64,000 nt of DNA from Winogradskyella tangerina (GCF_003260205.1 NZ_QERF01000008.1:186001-250000); one strand, 5' to 3'; numbered from the stretch's first letter, positions 45,265 through 54,853 are shown. Made by a program: numbers and translations. Notes: a model not told the origin generated them from the sequence alone.

Positions 45265-45299
45265 AATCTAATGTGTATTATGTTAAACCATAAAAAATT

Positions 45300-45833
45300 C
45301 TATACCTGTTTTTTCTTAATCGTTTTGGTATTATCTTTTTTAATATTCTTTTTCTCAGGTGGAATAATATATCTGTTATTTTCATTGAAAAATTGTTGCC
45401 TCATGGCTTCCATTCGTTTCATCATATCATCCATATTAGGCATGCCTAAGGGCATTCCACTCGAAAAAAAGTCGTCCTTTAAGAAATCATCTGAAAAGAA
45501 CTGCTTCATAATAGAATCGTGCTTCATAAAACCACTATATCTTGGAAAATGTGACATTGAAAGACGCTTCTCAAACTTAGATTGCAACTTATTAAATATG
45601 CTATCAGCATCTATATCTTTAAGGCTTCCCGACGATGACCAACTGTAAACACTGTCGATTCGAGTTAAATTACCATTTTCATCGAACTCTTTATTGACTT
45701 TCCATGATCCTTTTGGAATAACATTCTCTTTATTGTCAGCCTTTTCAGAGATCTTACTTTTCTTCTGCTCATCTTCTTGGCTATTACAACTTAAACTTAA
45801 AAATGCCATGAGCAGCAATAAATAACTTTTCAT
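45300..45833 (-). CDS. Hypothetical lipoprotein downstream of Hsp20
   Basis: 177 aa from the ATG at 45833, which begins the lipoprotein signal MKSYLLLLMAFLSLSC (Cys16). An ATG at 45902 would place a non-signal extension in front. The protein is charged and Met-rich near the end (MDDMMKRMEAMRQQFFNENNRYI), like a chaperone-associated or unstructured chain. 80 bases after Hsp20 on the same strand. Confidence 0.65.
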   Translation of the reverse strand: MKSYLLLLMAFLSLSCNSQEDEQKKSKISEKADNKENVIPKGSWKVNKEFDENGNLTRIDSVYSWSSSGSLKDIDADSIFNKLQSKFEKRLSMSHFPRYSGFMKHDSIMKQFFSDDFLKDDFFSSGMPLGMPNMDDMMKRMEAMRQQFFNENNRYIIPPEKKNIKKDNTKTIKKKQV

Positions 45834-45913
45834 ATCTAAATTTTTAAGAATTATTAATTGAATAAAATGATCAAGGAAGGTTTTATTATCTCCCTTGATC
45901 ATTAAATTTTACA

Positions 45914-46390
45914 TTACGATATTGTAATAGTTTTAGGAGGTTTTTGCTTTGCTTCTTCCTTTTTTGGTAAATGAATACTTAAGATACCATCATTGTATTT
46001 GGCCTTAATTTTTTCTTCATTTATGGTCTCGGGTATGGTAAAGGTTCTCTTAAATGCTGAATAACCGAATTCACGTCTTGTAAAGCTTTCATCTTCATAT
46101 TCATTTTCTTCGTTTGCCTGCGTGGATATTGATAGTAATTGATCTTCAAGATTAATCTCAAAATCTGATTTTTTCATACCTGGAACTGCCATATCAACAA
46201 AATAGGCATCCGAAGTCTCTCTAATGTTTACTTTTGGAAGCGTTATTCCAGTATTGAAATTTGAAGAGAAAACTGACGGTAAATCACGATTAAAAATTTC
46301 GTCGATCCAACTTGACCAACTTGGGAAGTTTAAATTTGAATTTGTGTTACTTAAACTTCCGTTTTTAGGAACATTAATTAAATTGCTCAT
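45914..46390 (-). CDS. Small heat-shock protein Hsp20
   Basis: 158 aa. The alpha-crystallin domain (about 50-150) has VNIRETSDAYFVDMAVPGMKKSDFEINLEDQLLSI, REFGYSAFKRTFTIPETINEEKIKAKYNDGILSIHLPKKEEAK. It holds unfolding proteins in the cytoplasm until other chaperones refold them. The palindrome at 46479 upstream may be a heat-shock control element. Confidence 0.92.
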   Translation of the reverse strand: MSNLINVPKNGSLSNTNSNLNFPSWSSWIDEIFNRDLPSVFSSNFNTGITLPKVNIRETSDAYFVDMAVPGMKKSDFEINLEDQLLSISTQANEENEYEDESFTRREFGYSAFKRTFTIPETINEEKIKAKYNDGILSIHLPKKEEAKQKPPKTITIS

Positions 46391-46478
46391 AATAACAAAG
46401 ATTTAAATTAAACATAATTTCAAAATGAATCTGTTTAGATTCGAAACATAAAAAACAAAAAAAATGCCAACCCAATAG

Positions 46479-46499
46479 AAAATGTCATTTTGACATTTT
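46479..46499. promoter_or_regulatory. Palindrome upstream of Hsp20
   Basis: AAAATGTCA-TTT-TGACATTTT, 89 bases upstream of the Hsp20 start. An operator or hairpin; it does not match HrcA CIRCE as I know it. Confidence 0.35.
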
Positions 46500-46626
46500 A
46501 TAACTAAAAAGTTAAGCTGATATATATTTTGACTAGGACGGAATGGATAAAATGCAAATTCAATTCTCAAATAATCGTTGCATCAATGAACCAAAATGAA
46601 CATTTAATTCAGAATATTGCCTATTA

Positions 46627-46652
46627 AGTTTGAATCTATAGATAAGACAGCA
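46627..46652. mobile_element. Degraded IS6-type terminal repeat relic
   Basis: TTTGAATCTATAGAT then AAGACAG-A-C resembles the right end of the IS at 50789-51564, with several changes. It lies in the gap before the LRR gene. Confidence 0.35.
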
Positions 46653-46661
46653 TCTAATTTT

Positions 46662-49169
46662 CTACAGTTTAATTATTTTAATATTCCTTTCTGTTTGTTC
46701 GGTTTTAATTTTAATAAAATAGACACCCGATGATAAATCATTTATTTTAAAATGTTCAGAAATTGGAAACTCCCTTAGCTTTTTACCTGAAATAGTATAC
46801 AATTCAATTGCTTCTACAATTTGGTTATTTAGATTTTCAATTTTGAAATCGTCATATGTAGGATTTGGATATACCTTAAGTTCAGATAATTCGAATTCTT
46901 CAATACTTAAATTTTCTTCAATTGTTGTTGTTTCATTATTAGTAATAATTGGGGAATTAAAATCAAAGTAAATACCGGCCTGATTACTAAAGCTATCCCC
47001 AAGGTTTAAAGTTGATAGTGTTCTTATTTTAAACAAAACATAGCCGTCGTTATTAGCATCATCAAACGGTAATTGAATATTCTCAAAAATGAATTCTACT
47101 TCATTATCATTTTGCACACGTGCATAAAAAGCATGACTTGCATTTAAAGGTACTAAGGAAGCAATGTCGTATTTTGAGGTATCTATAACATCTTTAACAA
47201 CCACGTTTACGGCGCTTGCAGTACCAGTGTTTTCAAATCTGATAAGGTAATGTACATATTCCCCAACTTGTTCAGGGGTAATCTCATTGCCTTCCAAGCA
47301 AGTTATATCATTTGGATCAAAAGAATTAACTACAATTTGATTCAGCTGAAACATATTATCTTCTGGTGTTTCATCTGCATTTGATGGACTGATAGTGGCA
47401 GTAAATGATAAGACATCATCTCCATTCAAAGGGAAGGTCATGTCTGTTGGTGTGTTCAATAACATCGTAAATGGAATTTCTCTTGTTTCAAGTGGTAACA
47501 TATTAGAATAATTCCAAGTTAAGTCGCCTACATTCTGCACATCAGCCATTGGTGTGGAGGATTGTAAGTCCATAAGGTCATCATTGTATGTAAAATTGAT
47601 ACTTCCAGATAGTGTTGTGTTTCCTTTATTTCTATATATCAATTTATAATCTGTTTCAAAACCTGGACGCGCTAATTCTATAGGCACCACGAGTATTTCT
47701 AAATCATTATGTGTTCCGTCAGGCGCAACACAAATATCTTGAACTAATGGGCTTGTATCCGTTGGGAAGTTAGCATTAAAAGATAAAGGTGTGGTTGAAA
47801 AATACATTGGCACTTCCAATTGCGGTGTAATTGTATAATTTCCGGCTTGTAGTGGTATAGTATATTCACCAGAAGTATTGCTGAAAAACGTTGCCTCTTC
47901 AACACCATTTGTGGTATGGATTGCAAAATTTGAATATCCAGAATCATTAATATCACAACCGTTTGCATTTAAGTCTAATCTGGTAGTTCCTTCAATGGTA
48001 TAAAATTCGCCTCCTGGTGTAAAAGAGCAATACTGTGTAAATAAGACCTCAGTTCCCACCTCATCCTGCAGTAGTTCAACAAAGTAGGAATCAACATTAT
48101 CTACGCAAATTGACTCAAGATTTGGTAACCCGTCATAAATTTGATTGTCGACATAGAAATAATTGGCATTCAGACCATTCTTTAAATTTATATAAGTCAG
48201 GTTGGGGTTGTATCTAATGGAAAAAGAATAACTATCATAAACATCTAAATATTGAAGTTTGCTCGCGTCAAAACTGGTAAGCTGATTGAAGGAGCAGTCT
48301 AATTGGGATAGATTGTAATTATTTTCATCAAATAATTCTAACGCCGTAAGTTGGTTATTACTGACATCAACAAAAAGTAGTTCTATATTATTTGATAGAT
48401 CTAGAGTTGAGAGTTGATTGTTTTGTGCGTACAAAGTTTCTAATGCAGTGTTGACGCTAACATCTAGAGAAGTAATCTGGTTATCAAAAATTGATAATCT
48501 CTCTAGATTAGTATTGTTAGAAACATCTAGATTTATAAGTTGATTATTAAAAAGTGTAAGGCGCTCTAAGGCTATATTATTAGACAAATCTAATGAAGAA
48601 AACATATTAATGGCCAAATTAAGCTCCTTTAAGTTTAGGTTGTTAGTTACATCTATGCTGGTTAGGTCATTTCCTGCTAAATTTAAATTTTCTAAGTTTA
48701 AATTATTGCTGACATCTATACTAGCAAAATCATTACTAGGAAGCAAAAGGGTTTTTAATGCTGGGCAATTACTAACATTTATAGTTTGAAGATCGGCATA
48801 GCCTATATTTAAGTATTCTAGGTTTGGCAATGTTCCAAGCGTTATAGTATCGATCCCATTATAATCTAACTCTACAGAAATCAATGATGTATTGGCTGAT
48901 AGGTCTATGGTGGAAAATAAATTGGTCGCAAATTCAAGTGTTTCTAAACTGGTAAATTCTTCAAGGCCAGTTAAATCGCTTATCGATTCATTTCCGAATG
49001 AAAGTGAAATGGTGGCCTGCGCTTCAGAAACTTGTATTTCACCATCGTTATTGGTATCAACGCCCTCAGAAATTAAGGCACTTTTAAAGTTTGCGTCAGG
49101 AATATTGACTATTTGTGCGTTGGTTATTAATGTGGATATTAAGAATATGATTAAGTAAAGTTTTTTCAT
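46662..49169 (-). CDS. Large LRR protein with T9SS sorting tail
   Basis: 835 aa. A signal peptide (ending TNAQ, residue 18) leads to about 15 LRR units of about 22 residues (e.g. LDLSNNIALERLTLFNNQLIN, LDVSNNTNLERLSIFDNQITS), residues about 60-340. A middle part with DLNANGCDINDSGYSNF and domain-type repeats (EDNMFQLNQIVVNSFDPND) follows. Then a DUF7619-like segment (GTASAVNVVVKDVIDTSKYD) and the T9SS type-A tail (VYPNPTYDDFKIENL ... GVYFIKIKTEQ). Probably surface-attached, for adhesion or binding. Confidence 0.85.
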   Translation of the reverse strand: MKKLYLIIFLISTLITNAQIVNIPDANFKSALISEGVDTNNDGEIQVSEAQATISLSFGNESISDLTGLEEFTSLETLEFATNLFSTIDLSANTSLISVELDYNGIDTITLGTLPNLEYLNIGYADLQTINVSNCPALKTLLLPSNDFASIDVSNNLNLENLNLAGNDLTSIDVTNNLNLKELNLAINMFSSLDLSNNIALERLTLFNNQLINLDVSNNTNLERLSIFDNQITSLDVSVNTALETLYAQNNQLSTLDLSNNIELLFVDVSNNQLTALELFDENNYNLSQLDCSFNQLTSFDASKLQYLDVYDSYSFSIRYNPNLTYINLKNGLNANYFYVDNQIYDGLPNLESICVDNVDSYFVELLQDEVGTEVLFTQYCSFTPGGEFYTIEGTTRLDLNANGCDINDSGYSNFAIHTTNGVEEATFFSNTSGEYTIPLQAGNYTITPQLEVPMYFSTTPLSFNANFPTDTSPLVQDICVAPDGTHNDLEILVVPIELARPGFETDYKLIYRNKGNTTLSGSINFTYNDDLMDLQSSTPMADVQNVGDLTWNYSNMLPLETREIPFTMLLNTPTDMTFPLNGDDVLSFTATISPSNADETPEDNMFQLNQIVVNSFDPNDITCLEGNEITPEQVGEYVHYLIRFENTGTASAVNVVVKDVIDTSKYDIASLVPLNASHAFYARVQNDNEVEFIFENIQLPFDDANNDGYVLFKIRTLSTLNLGDSFSNQAGIYFDFNSPIITNNETTTIEENLSIEEFELSELKVYPNPTYDDFKIENLNNQIVEAIELYTISGKKLREFPISEHFKINDLSSGVYFIKIKTEQTERNIKIIKL

Positions 49170-49314
49170 TTATTTCATTTATTAATTCGGAGGTTGTTGT
49201 AAAATTTTTGTCCAAGGCGTTCATGCACGACTCATACCGATTTTCGGCTTGAGGCATTAAATTACGTTTATATAAATTAAAGATAGGTAAATTTTAGTTT
49301 TATAATTTCATAAT

Positions 49315-49363
49315 GGTATAAACATCATAGAAATAAGCGCTATACGTATATTCGGCTGTTGTA
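49315..49363 (+). repeat. 50-bp boundary element, copy B2
   Basis: GGTATAAACAT, then AATAAGCGCTATACGTATATTC and GGCTGTTGTAA. It is followed 65 bases later by a plus-strand accessory gene. Confidence 0.5.
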
Positions 49364-49427
49364 ATTCATTATTTCTCAATCAGAGAGAATGAAATAATTA
49401 TTCTAACTTTAGGGAAATTCCCACTCA

Positions 49428-50192
49428 ATGATAAAATTTTTTAGAAGAATTAGACAAAACCTCCTTTCGGAAGGAAAAACAGGAAAGTACTTTAAATATG
49501 CTATTGGAGAGATATTCCTTGTTGTTATTGGGATTTTAATTGCATTGCAGATTAATAATTGGAATGAAAACCGAAAGAATAAAAATGCCGAAGCTGATTA
49601 TTACTGCAGAATTTTAGACGACTTTGAGTTAAATGATAAATTAATTGATGAAACTTCAAAACTCACATCTGATAAAATTAAGCTCTGTAAAGAGTTAATA
49701 TTAGATTTAAACAATTCACCTAATGACAGAGGTGAAATCCTTAATAAATTTGTACTTGCGTTAAGACAAGACGTTTTTGTACCCAGTAATATTGCTTTCG
49801 AAGACATAACGTCGTCGGGTCAGTTAAAACTATTGACGGATTTAGAGCTTAAAAACAGACTCATTCAGCATAGTACATTTTTAAACAATATTCTAAATCT
49901 ACTTCAAGAGAATAGGGATGAAATTCTTAAAAGAATGAGTGATTTTGATTTAATATGTGATTTTGGATTTCAAGATATTAATTATCTTAATCAAGAGCTC
50001 GACAAAGAACTGTTGGACCTATTGCCAAAAAATGATTGGACAAATGAACCCAATAATCCAATTTTTGTGAAGTTTCAAGATAATCTAGTTTTTTTTATTG
50101 CCATGCTAATTAGACAGAAACAACATTTATCTAATTTGAAAATGGAAATGCAAGAACCGATTAGATTATTAAAAGAAAAAGAATGTAAATAA
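49428..50192 (+). CDS. DUF6090-like membrane protein
   Basis: 254 aa. The start MIKFFRRIRQNLLSEGKTGKYFKYAIGEIFLVVIGILIALQINNWNENRK matches DUF6090: a basic N-terminus, then one membrane helix (about 27-44). The rest is helical and charged. Function unknown. It lies directly behind boundary element B2. Confidence 0.75.
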   Translation: MIKFFRRIRQNLLSEGKTGKYFKYAIGEIFLVVIGILIALQINNWNENRKNKNAEADYYCRILDDFELNDKLIDETSKLTSDKIKLCKELILDLNNSPNDRGEILNKFVLALRQDVFVPSNIAFEDITSSGQLKLLTDLELKNRLIQHSTFLNNILNLLQENRDEILKRMSDFDLICDFGFQDINYLNQELDKELLDLLPKNDWTNEPNNPIFVKFQDNLVFFIAMLIRQKQHLSNLKMEMQEPIRLLKEKECK

Positions 50193-50226
50193 CGAAAGTA
50201 CAACAAGGTGTATAATGCATGCCAGA

Positions 50227-50319
50227 GTTCTGTCGCATCTGTTAAACCTGAATTGAAGATAGTCACTTAATTCGGTTTTCTAACTAGTAAATGAATAGAA
50301 TGCTTTAAAGATTGATTTC
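50227..50319. mobile_element. Relic of the IS6-family left end
   Basis: Begins GTTCTGTCGCATCTGTTAAA and runs parallel to the first about 93 bases of the IS at 50789, ending in ATTGATTTC. Then it breaks off. Several point changes show that it is older than the intact copy. Confidence 0.65.
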
Positions 50320-50325
50320 AAAAAT

Positions 50326-50356
50326 AAAGCTCCTTGTTCTTTCAAGGAGCTTCTTC
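50326..50356 (-). terminator. Hairpin AAAGCTCCTTG/CAAGGAGCTT
   Basis: 11-bp stem, T-rich on the minus strand. It follows (on the minus strand) a tRNA-3'-like fragment, as a terminator follows a tRNA gene. Confidence 0.5.
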
Positions 50357-50374
50357 GTAGCGGGAACAGGACTC
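50357..50374 (-). other. Possible 3'-end fragment of a tRNA gene
   Basis: On the minus strand it reads GAGTCCTGTTCCCGCTAC, like the T-loop right half, T-stem and acceptor 3' strand of a tRNA, and a terminator follows it. The 5' part is absent, replaced by a REP-like sequence. It may be a junk remnant or an attachment-site scar. Confidence 0.3.
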
Positions 50375-50392
50375 CCTTCGTCTGCGCTCAGG
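50374..50392. repeat. REP-like sequence, copy 2
   Basis: CCCTTCGTCTGCGCTCAGG, next to the tRNA-like fragment; matches copy 1 at 43039. Confidence 0.4.
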
Positions 50393-50575
50393 ATAAACTT
50401 CTCGTCCTTTCATGTATACCTTAAAAATAAAAAAGACCAAAGTATTAACTTCAGTCTTTAATTCTAGTAGAGCGTACAGTAAAAATATCGAACCAATTAT
50501 TGCAAGAAATCAATAAATTTAATGAGTTAAACGAGTTTTAAAGCAAAGAATAAATAATAAAAAAACGCGTTATAA

Positions 50576-50788
50576 TTATTTTACGTTAGACCAGTTTCTT
50601 AAAGCGTGCAAATAGGCACTAGATTCAGCATAACCCAAAATATGTGCTACATCCCTAGTTTTCAAATGCTTTTCATTAATTAAGTAAGTAGAAAGTTCCT
50701 TTTTTATTGCGTTGACAATTGTTCTAAACGATCTTCCCTCACTTAATAACTTTCTTTGAATAGTCCTTTTGCTATATGGAAATTGCTT
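50576..50788 (-). pseudogene. C-terminal half of AraC-family HTH domain, cut by IS
   Basis: Read on the minus strand from the IS edge: KQFPYSKRTIQRKLLSEGRS then FRTIVNAIKKELSTYLINEK and HLKTRDVAHILGYAESSAYL, ending HALRNWSNVK-stop. The second HTH of AraC/XylS proteins (DVAHILGYAESSAYLHALRNW) is clear. About 70 codons remain; the N-terminal part is gone, removed by or lost before the insertion at 50789. Confidence 0.75.
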
Positions 50789-51564
50789 GGTTCTGTCGCA
50801 TCTATTAAAGCTGAATTGAAGATACTCACTTAATTTGGTTTTCTAACTAGCTAATGAATAGAATGCTTTAAAGATTGATTTCTTCTTCGATATCAACTGC
50901 TCCTTCCTTATCATATGTACTATTTCTATTCCAGTCAATGTCCGTCGAGCAGATTCAAATTCTTTAAACCCTAAAGTTCTGCCTATCCGTTTTTTTACAA
51001 AACGATGATCCTGCTCAACTATATTATTCAAATATTTACATTGCCTAATTTGAATCGTTGATAATGAACGTTTATTGTAGATTCTAATAGCGTGTTTATT
51101 GGAACCGCTTTTATCGATATTTACTAATTCTGGCTTGCCATTATTTTCAATCGCTTTTATCAGAAATGATTGAGCACTCATCCGTTTTCGTCTTTTAGTC
51201 AATAGGAAATCAACTGTATTCCCTTGTTTGTCTACTGCTCTATATAGATAACACCACTTACCTCTAACTTTGACATAGGTTTCGTCCATTCGCCATCTTC
51301 TTCCAACAGATTTCTTGCGCTTTCTAAATTCTTTTTCTAAAAGTGGAGTAAACTTAAATACCCAGCGTTGAATTGTAGCATGGTCAACTTTAACGCCCCG
51401 TATAGCCATTAATTCCTCTATCTCACGATAACTCAATCCAAATCTAAACTTAAAGTAAACGGCTTGAACAATGATTGTCTTCGGAAAACAATGACCTTTG
51501 AACATAAACTTTTAATTCAAAGATATTATTTCTTTAAATTTGAATCTATAGATGCGACAGAACC
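50789..51564 (-). mobile_element. IS6-family insertion sequence, 776 bp
   Basis: The ends are inverted repeats of at least 17 bases (GGTTCTGTCGCATCTAT at 50789-50805, its complement at 51548-51564). The flanks AATTGCTT and TAAAAGTT are not a target duplication. The single transposase gene fills most of the element. Confidence 0.85.
50843..51505 (-). CDS. IS6-family DDE transposase
   Basis: 220 aa, the usual IS6 size. HTH region SYREIEELMAIRGVKVDHATIQRWV, then DDE residues: Asp in RRWRMDETYVKVRGKW, Asp in LVNIDKSGSNKHA, Glu in NIVEQDHRFVKKRIG. It is intact, so the element may still move. IS6 elements join replicons by replicative cointegration. The same ends occur as relics at 50227, 55848, 51990 and 46627. 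Confidence 0.93.
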   Translation of the reverse strand: MFKGHCFPKTIIVQAVYFKFRFGLSYREIEELMAIRGVKVDHATIQRWVFKFTPLLEKEFRKRKKSVGRRWRMDETYVKVRGKWCYLYRAVDKQGNTVDFLLTKRRKRMSAQSFLIKAIENNGKPELVNIDKSGSNKHAIRIYNKRSLSTIQIRQCKYLNNIVEQDHRFVKKRIGRTLGFKEFESARRTLTGIEIVHMIRKEQLISKKKSIFKAFYSLAS

Positions 51565-51784
51565 TAAAAGTTCAATAGAACAAAAGTTAAAGTTTATTTA
51601 CAAGGATGATTTATTTCCTCTAGGACTTTTACCTTTTGCAAGGGATGGTGGATCTGGAAATTATCTGATTTCAATGCGCGAACAGGATTTCGGTCAAATA
51701 TTTATTATGAATGCTGATAGTGAAATGCCTTTTTTTCTTTGTAACTCGTTTGAAGAATTCATTAACAAGCTCGAAGCAGAATAA
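51565..51784 (+). pseudogene. C-terminal fragment of a SMI1/KNR4 (SUKH) immunity protein
   Basis: The frame reads SSIEQKLKFIYKDDLFPLGL then LPFARDGGSGNYLISMREQD and FGQIFIMNADSEMPFFLCNS, ending FEEFINKLEAE. The motif FARDGGSGNYLI is typical of SMI1/KNR4 proteins, which neutralise toxins of contact-dependent systems. The N-terminal half is missing at the IS edge. No partner toxin is visible. Half of an attC-like element follows near 51797. Confidence 0.75.
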
Positions 51785-52084
51785 TTTTCTAATACTTACA
51801 CCAGCAGCTAACAATAGCTATAATTAATTGTTAATTAAGGATTTAATTAATATAAATTGCTATTTCTAGAAAGAGATAAAAGAACGCTATAATCGTTTTG
51901 CGAGTTTTGTTTCGCCGTTCATTGTGCCTACTCAATCGCTCAGTCCGACTGTCGGCACAGTTATTGGCACAAAACCGTCCATCAACAACATAATCAAAAT
52001 CTATAGATGCGATAGAATCTTATGTTTTATCTTCAAAAGCCTTTGTCTTAACAACAAAGGCTTAAAAACTAAGATTAATTCTAC
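51785..52084. other. 300-base intergenic region
   Basis: Holds a half attC-like sequence (51805-51827), a degraded IS-end relic at about 51990-52013 (TCTATAGATGCGATAGAATC) and a hairpin terminator at 52035. No gene seen. Confidence 0.5.
52035..52065 (-). terminator. Intrinsic terminator after hmuY
   Basis: Stem AAGCCTTTG/CAAAGGCTT; on the minus strand followed by a T-rich tail. It is 20 bases past the HmuY stop. Confidence 0.65.
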
Positions 52085-52726
52085 CTACTCGAATGTTGTC
52101 TCTCCTTCGTTAGGATTGTAAACATAATCGAATGTGTAATATCTTGGTGTATCATTAAAGCCATCTGGATTGGCTGGAGCACCTTGATAGTAACTAATTA
52201 TTTCAACTTTTGCAAAACGACCGTCCCTAGTACGAAATACTAATACCTTACCAGGAATTTTTGATACAACGTTTGTCATGAAGTTATAGTTGAACCATCC
52301 ATTGTCACTACCTGATGGAATTGCAAATCCTTCTGTACCGTCTTGCAAAAAGGTTAAACCATCTACAGAATTTACCCCTGCTAAAGTACCGTCAACAATT
52401 ACTGCAGCGGCATTTCCATTGCGTTCTGGCTCATCTACAGATCCTGTAGCTGTTCCACCATTAACAGCGATTGTAGTTCCTCTAAAGGCGATATCCCAAT
52501 CCGTGGTACTCGTGGTCTGCATTCCTGTAGAAAAATTAAATCTTGTAAATTCACCACCAACTGGCTGTCCTTGCCCACCTGTTTGTGGTGCAAATAAATT
52601 ACTTACAGTAACGGTCTCAATATCTAGTCTTGGGGCGTTTCCGTCGTCATCAGAGCTACAGGAAGTAAATCCTATAAAAAAAGCTAATAACAAAAGTGTT
52701 CTTAAGGTCTTAATAGTTTTCATCAT
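52085..52726 (-). CDS. hmuY: HmuY-family heme-binding lipoprotein
   Basis: 213 aa. Lipoprotein signal (LLAFFIGFTSC, Cys23), then an all-beta domain with FTRFNFSTGMQTTSTTDWDIAFRGTTI and PGKVLVFRTRDGRFAKVEIISYYQG, the HmuY signature. HmuY-like proteins take heme and hand it to the TonB receptor HmuR. The receptor gene lies 16 bases upstream on the same strand, so it is one operon. Confidence 0.88.
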   Translation of the reverse strand: MMKTIKTLRTLLLLAFFIGFTSCSSDDDGNAPRLDIETVTVSNLFAPQTGGQGQPVGGEFTRFNFSTGMQTTSTTDWDIAFRGTTIAVNGGTATGSVDEPERNGNAAAVIVDGTLAGVNSVDGLTFLQDGTEGFAIPSGSDNGWFNYNFMTNVVSKIPGKVLVFRTRDGRFAKVEIISYYQGAPANPDGFNDTPRYYTFDYVYNPNEGETTFE

Positions 52727-52742
52727 GTATTAAATTTAAGTT

Positions 52743-54836
52743 TCAAAAATTATAATCAAGTCTTGTGAATAATTGTATTCCGTTGATATTTGGTATGTTG
52801 GTATCTGTATAGTCTAGTAAATTATTTGCACCGAACTGTAGATCGAAATGTTTGCCAAATTGTTTTGTAGCCGCCAGGTTTGCAGTTACAAATCCATCTA
52901 CAAAGCTGTTATCAAAAGTGTCTAGAATGATATTTCCATTGGTGTCAAATAATCCATATTTACTTCTGTAAATGAGACGTAAATTAAAGTCTGTTTTTAT
53001 CTTTGGGAGATTATAAAAAACTTTAAGATTTGCCGTATGTCGCGATCGGTTGACTAGTCCGAAGTAATCTGATCGTTCAACTAAAACTGTTCTTCCAGAA
53101 TCGTCGATGGTAAATATTTCATTGTTGTCAATTCGGTCGAGCTGCGTCTTATCATAAGCATAAAGCAATTGGTAACCACCAGAAATTCTTAGGTTATCAT
53201 TCCACATATAAGTGGCGTCTAGTTCAATTCCTGTGAAGTAAACCTCATCGAAATTCCTATAACTAAAAACATTTTGCCCATTTGTTTTACGTGCAATAAT
53301 TTGGGTATCGATTAGATTTTTAAAATCATTTCTAAATAGGTTAATTTCAGTAGTCAATTTTTCATTTTTAAAAGCGGCGCCGATATTTATTCCAACCGAG
53401 CTTTCAGCCTTTAAAGGATCGTCAAACTGGGCCAGGGGAACTACCACATCAATAATTTGACCGGCATCTTGTAATTCAGTTAGCTTATCAATAGCAACAT
53501 TATACCCTAATACAGTATAACCAACGGCAGAGTTTGTGAAGTCGAAATAAAGTTGCCTAAAATCTGGTGCTTTGAACCCATATCCTACAGATCCCTTTAA
53601 GGCGAAATTTTCACTTATATCATATCGTAAAGCTAATTTTGGACTGAGCTGATTACTGTATTCAGAATGGTTATCGAAGCGTGCACCGACAATCATGTTG
53701 AGATCATCTATAAGATTAACATCCCATTGTGCATAAACATATTGAGAATTAAAATTTACACGACTATCGAAAAACGTTCTGTCTAGCTCATTATATTGAT
53801 ATCCAAACCCACCAGTTAATGTGCCTGAATCGTCGAATCTATAAATAGAGCGTACTTCTGGTCTTATGAGATATTGGTTAAAATCACTATTAAATAAAAC
53901 GTTATTAGTTACAGGGCTCTCTGAAGATTCAGTAGCACGATAATTAGTAAAGTAGAATTCATATTCAAAACGAAGATTATCGGTCCAGTTATGATTTAAT
54001 CGTAAATGTGTATTCCACTCGGTTTCCTCAGAATCACCCTCGAAAAAATCATCCTGAGATTCGAAACCGTTCTCTTGAGTTTGAAAATAATATCGTGTTG
54101 AACTGAATAGTTTCAGATTATCGTTAAAGTTATAGTAGAGACGACCGTTAACTGTATAGTTTTCAAACGGGCTTACTGTTTGTCCTACTGTTTCTGGAGT
54201 TAAATCATAACCTTCGCTAGAAAAGCGATTGATAAATAGGCCATAACCTAGTTTTTCAAATTTCTGATCTATGTTGAAATTTGCGTCTAGCTGTGAAAAT
54301 GAACCAACTCTAAACGAAGCATTACCTGTGGGATCTTCGGTTTTTGGAGCCTGAGTAATAATATTGATGACACCTCCAAGAGCTTCACTTCCGTAGAGTG
54401 CACTCGATGGTCCTTTAACTACTTCAATCTGTTTTATATTCCCAACGGCGAGTCTACTTAAATCAAAATTGCCTGCACTTCTGCCAACGAGAGGCACTCC
54501 ATCAATCATAACCATAACATAATCTGCAGCGATACCCTGAATCTGAATACCACTAAAACCACTTTCATCCGGCACCATAATCAATCCTGTTTGTTCAGAA
54601 AGTATTTCATTTAATCGAACAGTTCCCGTTTGTTTGATTTGTCGTTTTGAAATTAATGTTACAGGAAGTGGTAGGGAGGATAGTTGGCGTGGAGTTCTTG
54701 TAGCACTCAATATCACGGGATCTAAAGCCTCAACTTTTATTGAATCTTTCTTTTCTGATTTAACTTCCTGAGCATGTGAATAACTCATGAAAAAAAGTAA
54801 AAAATAAATGTAAAAATTATTTTTATTTAGACTCAT
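52743..54836 (-). CDS. TonB-dependent heme receptor (HmuR-like)
   Basis: 697 aa from the ATG at 54836; the upstream ATG at 54854 would coincide with the -7 promoter box. A signal peptide (ending YSHAQ) is followed by the plug domain (about 45-170; LSSLPLPVTLISKRQIKQTGTVRLNEILSEQTGLIMVPDESG, DGVPLVGRSAGNFDLSRLAVGNIKQIEVVKGPSSALYGSEALGGVINI) and a large barrel ending RLDYNF. It resembles HmuR/BtuB-type receptors. Paired with HmuY, so heme is the likely ligand. A Fur-like palindrome lies just upstream. Confidence 0.9.
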   Translation of the reverse strand: MSLNKNNFYIYFLLFFMSYSHAQEVKSEKKDSIKVEALDPVILSATRTPRQLSSLPLPVTLISKRQIKQTGTVRLNEILSEQTGLIMVPDESGFSGIQIQGIAADYVMVMIDGVPLVGRSAGNFDLSRLAVGNIKQIEVVKGPSSALYGSEALGGVINIITQAPKTEDPTGNASFRVGSFSQLDANFNIDQKFEKLGYGLFINRFSSEGYDLTPETVGQTVSPFENYTVNGRLYYNFNDNLKLFSSTRYYFQTQENGFESQDDFFEGDSEETEWNTHLRLNHNWTDNLRFEYEFYFTNYRATESSESPVTNNVLFNSDFNQYLIRPEVRSIYRFDDSGTLTGGFGYQYNELDRTFFDSRVNFNSQYVYAQWDVNLIDDLNMIVGARFDNHSEYSNQLSPKLALRYDISENFALKGSVGYGFKAPDFRQLYFDFTNSAVGYTVLGYNVAIDKLTELQDAGQIIDVVVPLAQFDDPLKAESSVGINIGAAFKNEKLTTEINLFRNDFKNLIDTQIIARKTNGQNVFSYRNFDEVYFTGIELDATYMWNDNLRISGGYQLLYAYDKTQLDRIDNNEIFTIDDSGRTVLVERSDYFGLVNRSRHTANLKVFYNLPKIKTDFNLRLIYRSKYGLFDTNGNIILDTFDNSFVDGFVTANLAATKQFGKHFDLQFGANNLLDYTDTNIPNINGIQLFTRLDYNF

Positions 54837-54853
54837 TCTTGATAAATTTGCCA

